A stretch of 34,036 nt of DNA from a virus. The stretch lies in the IMG/VR virus record IMGVR_UViG_3300046459_000213, positions 1-34,036 of that record; one strand, given 5' to 3'. The notes under the pieces were generated by a model that made no database searches, was not told the DNA's origin, and saw only the letters and a list, made by a program, of their open reading frames with translations. Each line of letters begins with the position of its first letter. Within the stretch, counting starts at the first letter, position 1. Position numbers and translations under genes: made by a program. Positions 30,822 to 34,036 of the stretch are shown in pieces.

Positions 30822-33520
30822 TTCGCACCGAAGAAGAACATCTTGCGCATTATGGCATCCTTCGCCGTTCTGGGCGCTATCCGTGGGGTTCGGGTAAAGA
30901 TGAGAATACGCGCAACCGCGATTTCCTCGATATCATCGCTCAGCACAAAAGAGATGGTATGTCCGAGTCAGAGGTCGCAAAAGGCTACGGAATCACTACA
31001 ACTGAGTTGCGCGCAGCCAAGTCCATCGCAAGCGCTCAGCAGAAGCAGGAAAAGCGTCTGACCGCTCAGCGTTTGAAGGATAAGGGTTGGTCGAACGTCG
31101 AGATCGGTAAGCGGATGGGAATCAACGAATCCTCAGTTCGATCGTTGCTTACTATCGGAGCCAGGGATAAAGTCGACGCTCTTCATGCTACTGCCAATAT
31201 GCTTCGCGAACAAGTTACAAAAAAGGGCATGATCGATGTCGGTAAAGGTGTCGAGTATCAATTGGGGGTTACGAAAAGTCGTCTCGACACAGCTGTAGCT
31301 CTGCTCAAAGAAGAGGGCTATGCTGTTCACAACATCAAGATCATGCAGTTGGGCACGGGTAAGTTCACGACCATGAAGGTGCTTGCTCATCACGGAACTA
31401 CGTTGTCTGAAGTTCAGAAGAATCGTGCTCAGATTCAGCAGATCCAGAGTCGATCCAAAGATCATGGTCGAACGTACGAAACATTCCAATCACCAAAGTC
31501 GTTGAGTTCAAAAAGAGTTGGGATTGTATATGGACCAGAAGGTGGCTCCAAATCTGACGGTGTTATCTACGTTCGTCCTGGTGTGAAGGATCTTTCTCTT
31601 GGGCAGAACAACTATGCTCAAGTCCGGATCATGGTTGATGGGACGCACTACATCAAGGGTATGGCGGTCTACAGAGAAGACATGCCTCCCGGTCACGATG
31701 TCATCTTTCACACAAGTAAGAGCAATACGGGTAATAAGAAAGATGTAATGAAGGAGATCTCGAGCGATCCTGAGAATCCGTTTGGTGCGATCACCAGTCA
31801 AGTCACGAATTCAAAGGGCCGCGTTTCTTCAGTAATGAATAAGGTCAACGATGAAGGAACCTGGGACAAATGGTCGAAGAATCTTCCGTCTCAGTTCCTG
31901 TCAAAGCAAAGTCCTACTCTTGCAACACAGCAGCTCAAGACCACGTTCGATAGAAGGACTCGAGAGTATGATGAAATCAGCTCTTTGACAAATCCTTCGG
32001 TTAAGAAAGATCTCCTACTGAAGTTCGCAGACGCAACAGATTCGGCTGCTGTGCATCTCAAGGCGGCTAGTCTACCTCGACAAGCAACCAAAGTTCTTCT
32101 TCCTGTTCCTTCTATGAAAGCCAATGAGATCTATGCACCTAGCATGAGGAATGGCGAGACCGTTTCGCTAGTTCGTTTTCCTCATGGAGGAACGTTCGAG
32201 ATTCCTCAACTCAAAGTTAACAACCGAAATCGTGAAGCGCGAAAGATGTTGGGTACCGCAGCTCAAGATGCGGTTGGTATCCATCATAGTGTTGCTCAAC
32301 GTTTGTCGGGTGCAGATTTCGATGGCGATACTGTTCTTGTTATTCCCAACTCTCACAACAAGGTTAAGAGTAGCGATCCTCTGGATGGGCTGAAAGACTT
32401 CGATCCTCAGTCCTATAAGATCCCTCATGATTCATCCGTTCCTCGAATGACTCCATTTCAGAGGGGTCAGGAGATGGGAAAGATTTCTAACCTGATTACG
32501 GACATGACTATTCGTGGTCAGGGTGGCGGTGCTAGTAGCGATGAACTTGCTCGTGCCATTAGACATTCAATGGTTGTCATTGATGCTGAGAAGCATGGGC
32601 TTGATTATCGTCAGTCCGAGAAAGATCATGGCATCTTGCAGTTGAAGGAGAAGTACCAAGGTAGTAAGAAGGCTGGTGCTACAACTCTAATCAGTCAGGC
32701 CAAGGCACCTAGGGTTATCGAAGAACGTCAACCTCGATCTCCTCGTAGAGGTGGACCAATCGATCCGAAGACGGGTAAGAAAGTCTTCGAACCTACGGGT
32801 CGTACGGTTGCTGAGCGGAAGCTGGTTAGAGATCCAGCAACAGGTGAGAAGCACTATGTGGACACAGGTCGTAGGGTTCCTGCCACGATTCGTGTCCCCC
32901 GTCTAGGAGAAACGCACGATGCGTTTGCCCTTTCCTCTGGCACACAAATGGAAGCTATCTATGCGTCGCATTCGAATAGGTTGAAGAGCCTGGCCAATGA
33001 CGCCCGCAAGCAAGCGCTGGCTACTAAGGCTCATGATAGATCCCCGTCCGCGGCAAAGGCGTACTCAAATGAAGTGGCCTCCCTTAACGCCAAGCTCAAT
33101 CTCGCAAAGAAGAATGCTCCATACGAAAGACACGCCCAGCTCCTAGCAAATGCCCAGGTCTCAGTAAGACGCCAGGCTAATCCACATATGGAGAAAGCGG
33201 AAGTCAAGAAGCTTCGTAATCAAGAGTTGACTAAAGCTAGAGCAAGAACTGGAGCAGGCAAGGACCATATCGTAATAACCCAGGCAGAATGGGACGCCAT
33301 CCAGGCAGGTGCTATCAGTAAGTCTAAGTTGGATGAGATCCTTCGTCATAGCGATACTGATACTGTGAAGAAGCTCGCCCTCCCTAAAAGAAAGCACCTC
33401 ATGACTTCGTCCATGCAGTCTCGGGCTAAGTCTATGCTTGCCTCCGGCTATACACAACAAGAGGTCGCGGATGCTTTAGGCGTTGGCCTCACCACGCTCA
33501 AGGTAGGACTCAATGGCTGA
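30818..33520 (+). CDS. DFDGD protein, RNA polymerase-like double-psi beta-barrel, with HTH segments
   Basis: 900 residues; ATG 30818 overlaps the upstream TGA. Two helix-turn-helix-like units lie near the N-terminus (EVAKGYGITTTELRAAKS; VEIGKRMGINESSVRSLL). A beta-rich region at about 225-310 (VRIMVDGTHYIKGMAVYRED) follows. The key motif is LSGADFDGDTVLVIP with D500, D502 and D504, preceded by VRFPHGGTFEIPQL and HHSVAQR. This matches the D-F-D-G-D catalytic barrel of RNA polymerase beta-prime (NADFDGD), of QDE-1-like polymerases and of phage YonO-type and crAss-like phage RNA polymerases. Downstream helical segments include MGKISNLITDMT. A C-terminal HTH (YTQQEVADALGVGLTTLK) closes the chain. 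It could transcribe phage genes. Confidence 0.75.
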   Translation: MIRTEEEHLAHYGILRRSGRYPWGSGKDENTRNRDFLDIIAQHKRDGMSESEVAKGYGITTTELRAAKSIASAQQKQEKRLTAQRLKDKGWSNVEIGKRMGINESSVRSLLTIGARDKVDALHATANMLREQVTKKGMIDVGKGVEYQLGVTKSRLDTAVALLKEEGYAVHNIKIMQLGTGKFTTMKVLAHHGTTLSEVQKNRAQIQQIQSRSKDHGRTYETFQSPKSLSSKRVGIVYGPEGGSKSDGVIYVRPGVKDLSLGQNNYAQVRIMVDGTHYIKGMAVYREDMPPGHDVIFHTSKSNTGNKKDVMKEISSDPENPFGAITSQVTNSKGRVSSVMNKVNDEGTWDKWSKNLPSQFLSKQSPTLATQQLKTTFDRRTREYDEISSLTNPSVKKDLLLKFADATDSAAVHLKAASLPRQATKVLLPVPSMKANEIYAPSMRNGETVSLVRFPHGGTFEIPQLKVNNRNREARKMLGTAAQDAVGIHHSVAQRLSGADFDGDTVLVIPNSHNKVKSSDPLDGLKDFDPQSYKIPHDSSVPRMTPFQRGQEMGKISNLITDMTIRGQGGGASSDELARAIRHSMVVIDAEKHGLDYRQSEKDHGILQLKEKYQGSKKAGATTLISQAKAPRVIEERQPRSPRRGGPIDPKTGKKVFEPTGRTVAERKLVRDPATGEKHYVDTGRRVPATIRVPRLGETHDAFALSSGTQMEAIYASHSNRLKSLANDARKQALATKAHDRSPSAAKAYSNEVASLNAKLNLAKKNAPYERHAQLLANAQVSVRRQANPHMEKAEVKKLRNQELTKARARTGAGKDHIVITQAEWDAIQAGAISKSKLDEILRHSDTDTVKKLALPKRKHLMTSSMQSRAKSMLASGYTQQEVADALGVGLTTLKVGLNG

Positions 33521-33806
33521 CACATCGTTCGATGGTACGAACCAGCCAACCGAGTACATGCTCACAACTGTGGACAATCCGTTCAGTCCTTTCGATGAGT
33601 TCGAAGAATGGTTGGCCTATGACATCAAGCTAGGGTACAACACCCCAGGTATGCTGGATAGGATAGCACGCGTATCGTACGACTCATCGGAACCTGACCA
33701 AGCACTGGCCATCCAGAGTGCTATCGATGAGATTGTTCAGGAGAACGTAAGTGGAATGTGGAGAAAAGCTTTGAGGAGTGATTATGATACATCGGCTGCT
33801 GCATAG
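33513..33806 (+). CDS. Conserved small protein of the terminase-proximal region
   Basis: 97 residues, ATG 33513, overlapping the preceding stop. It reads EYMLTTVDNPFSPFDEFEEW, then LAYDIKLGYNTPGMLDRIAR, then PDQALAIQSAIDEIVQENVS. The start TTVDNP(F/Y)SPFD is a motif I recognise from a widely conserved protein encoded shortly before the terminase in phages of Gram-positive bacteria. The protein is acidic and helical. No function is known to me. Confidence 0.75.
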   Translation: MADTSFDGTNQPTEYMLTTVDNPFSPFDEFEEWLAYDIKLGYNTPGMLDRIARVSYDSSEPDQALAIQSAIDEIVQENVSGMWRKALRSDYDTSAAA

Positions 33807-33972
33807 GCACTGGCCAGTTTGGTTTCGTGCCGACTACGATGGCCTGACCTGGCGGTACCGATGTGCAGTCTGTGAACCAAATCATCGTGATGCACCTACT
33901 CGAGTCGAGCGAAAAGAAAAATCAATTAAAGTTACAACAAATTTTGGGAGAAAAAAAAATAAAAACTTTTAA
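33784..33972 (+). CDS. Small protein with a possible zinc-binding CxxC
   Basis: 62 residues from ATG 33784 (GAGGAG at 33773-33778). It overlaps the previous gene by 23 nt. The N-terminus (MIHRLLHRHWPVWFRADYDG) is aromatic and basic, followed by RYRCAVCEP, a CxxC, and a very basic C-terminus (RVERKEKSIKVTTNFGRKKN). One CxxC alone makes zinc binding uncertain; a His-rich N-terminus could supply other ligands. The A-rich 3' end merges into the A/T-rich tail of the window. The encoded C-terminus may be poorly conserved. Confidence 0.55.
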   Translation: MIHRLLHRHWPVWFRADYDGLTWRYRCAVCEPNHRDAPTRVERKEKSIKVTTNFGRKKNKNF

Positions 33973-34036
33973 AAAATAAAATCAAAAAATTTTTAGAGGG
34001 GGGGAGGGGTCTCGAAAAAGTAACCCCCCCTAGCAT
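33973..34036. other. A/T-rich and G-run tail with inverted repeat
   Basis: An A/T-rich stretch is followed by AGGGGGGG (33997-34004) and CCCCCCCT (34024-34031), which can pair across a loop of about 19 nt. No gene or promoter is recognisable. It may mark a terminator or the edge of the packaging region. Confidence 0.35.

Noticed and set aside
1-34036. Integrase, repressor, attachment site, CRISPR array, insertion sequence.
   Set aside because: None seen on either strand; absence in this partial genome does not prove a lytic lifestyle.

Overview
The window is a continuous stretch of a tailed, long-tailed (siphovirus-type) bacteriophage genome. Every confident gene is on the + strand, genes are packed with ATGA/TAATG overlaps, and ribosome binding sites are strong AGGAGG-type with frequent GTG and TTG starts. 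This points to a Gram-positive host. Base composition is near 50% GC by eye. A ReqiPepy6 Gp37-like tail protein and an Rpf/lysozyme-like secreted protein ending in an NTSRMCGL-type motif fit an actinobacterial host best, but many of the small conserved proteins also resemble families I know from Clostridia phages, so the host is an inference. No integrase, repressor, tRNA, CRISPR array or insertion sequence is visible.

Layout. 3-11018: tail morphogenesis (probable tail assembly chaperone, tail tube, collar-type and glycine-rich tail proteins, gp10-like joining protein, a 1891-residue tape measure, distal tail protein, Gp37-like baseplate protein). 11015-18196: a run of small, mostly membrane-associated conserved proteins, including two paralogous DUF6353-like proteins. 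It is driven by a family of unusual promoters (perfect or near-perfect TATAAT with TCGCG starting exactly 19 nt upstream of it and no TTGACA box) and punctuated by two near-identical terminators. 18207-22432: replication, dominated by one 1249-residue polypeptide that carries an SF3/D5-type helicase, an archaeo-eukaryotic (AEP) primase and a family B DNA polymerase with its 3'-5' exonuclease, followed by a likely ssDNA-binding protein. 22429-26035: small proteins, a secreted lysozyme-like enzyme, an SF2 helicase and a NUMOD4/degenerate-HNH protein. 26138-30005: a second tail module (BppU-like, collagen-like, modular fibre and glycine-rich adhesin). 29999-33972: two PD-(D/E)XK nucleases overlapping each other, a 900-residue protein with a DFDGD motif like the catalytic barrel of multisubunit and QDE-1/YonO-type RNA polymerases, and two small conserved proteins. 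The window ends in an A/T-rich and G-run tail; head and packaging genes are absent and presumably lie outside.

How it fits together. The phage appears to encode its own replication core in one chain plus an ssDNA-binding protein and SF2 helicase, and possibly its own RNA polymerase. Host-type -10 promoters cluster in the membrane-protein region, while the tail modules, apart from one promoter before 26138, show no recognisable promoter. One reading is that the DFDGD protein transcribes structural genes. The two most notable systems are the single-chain helicase-primase-polymerase and the DFDGD polymerase-like protein flanked by helix-turn-helix segments.
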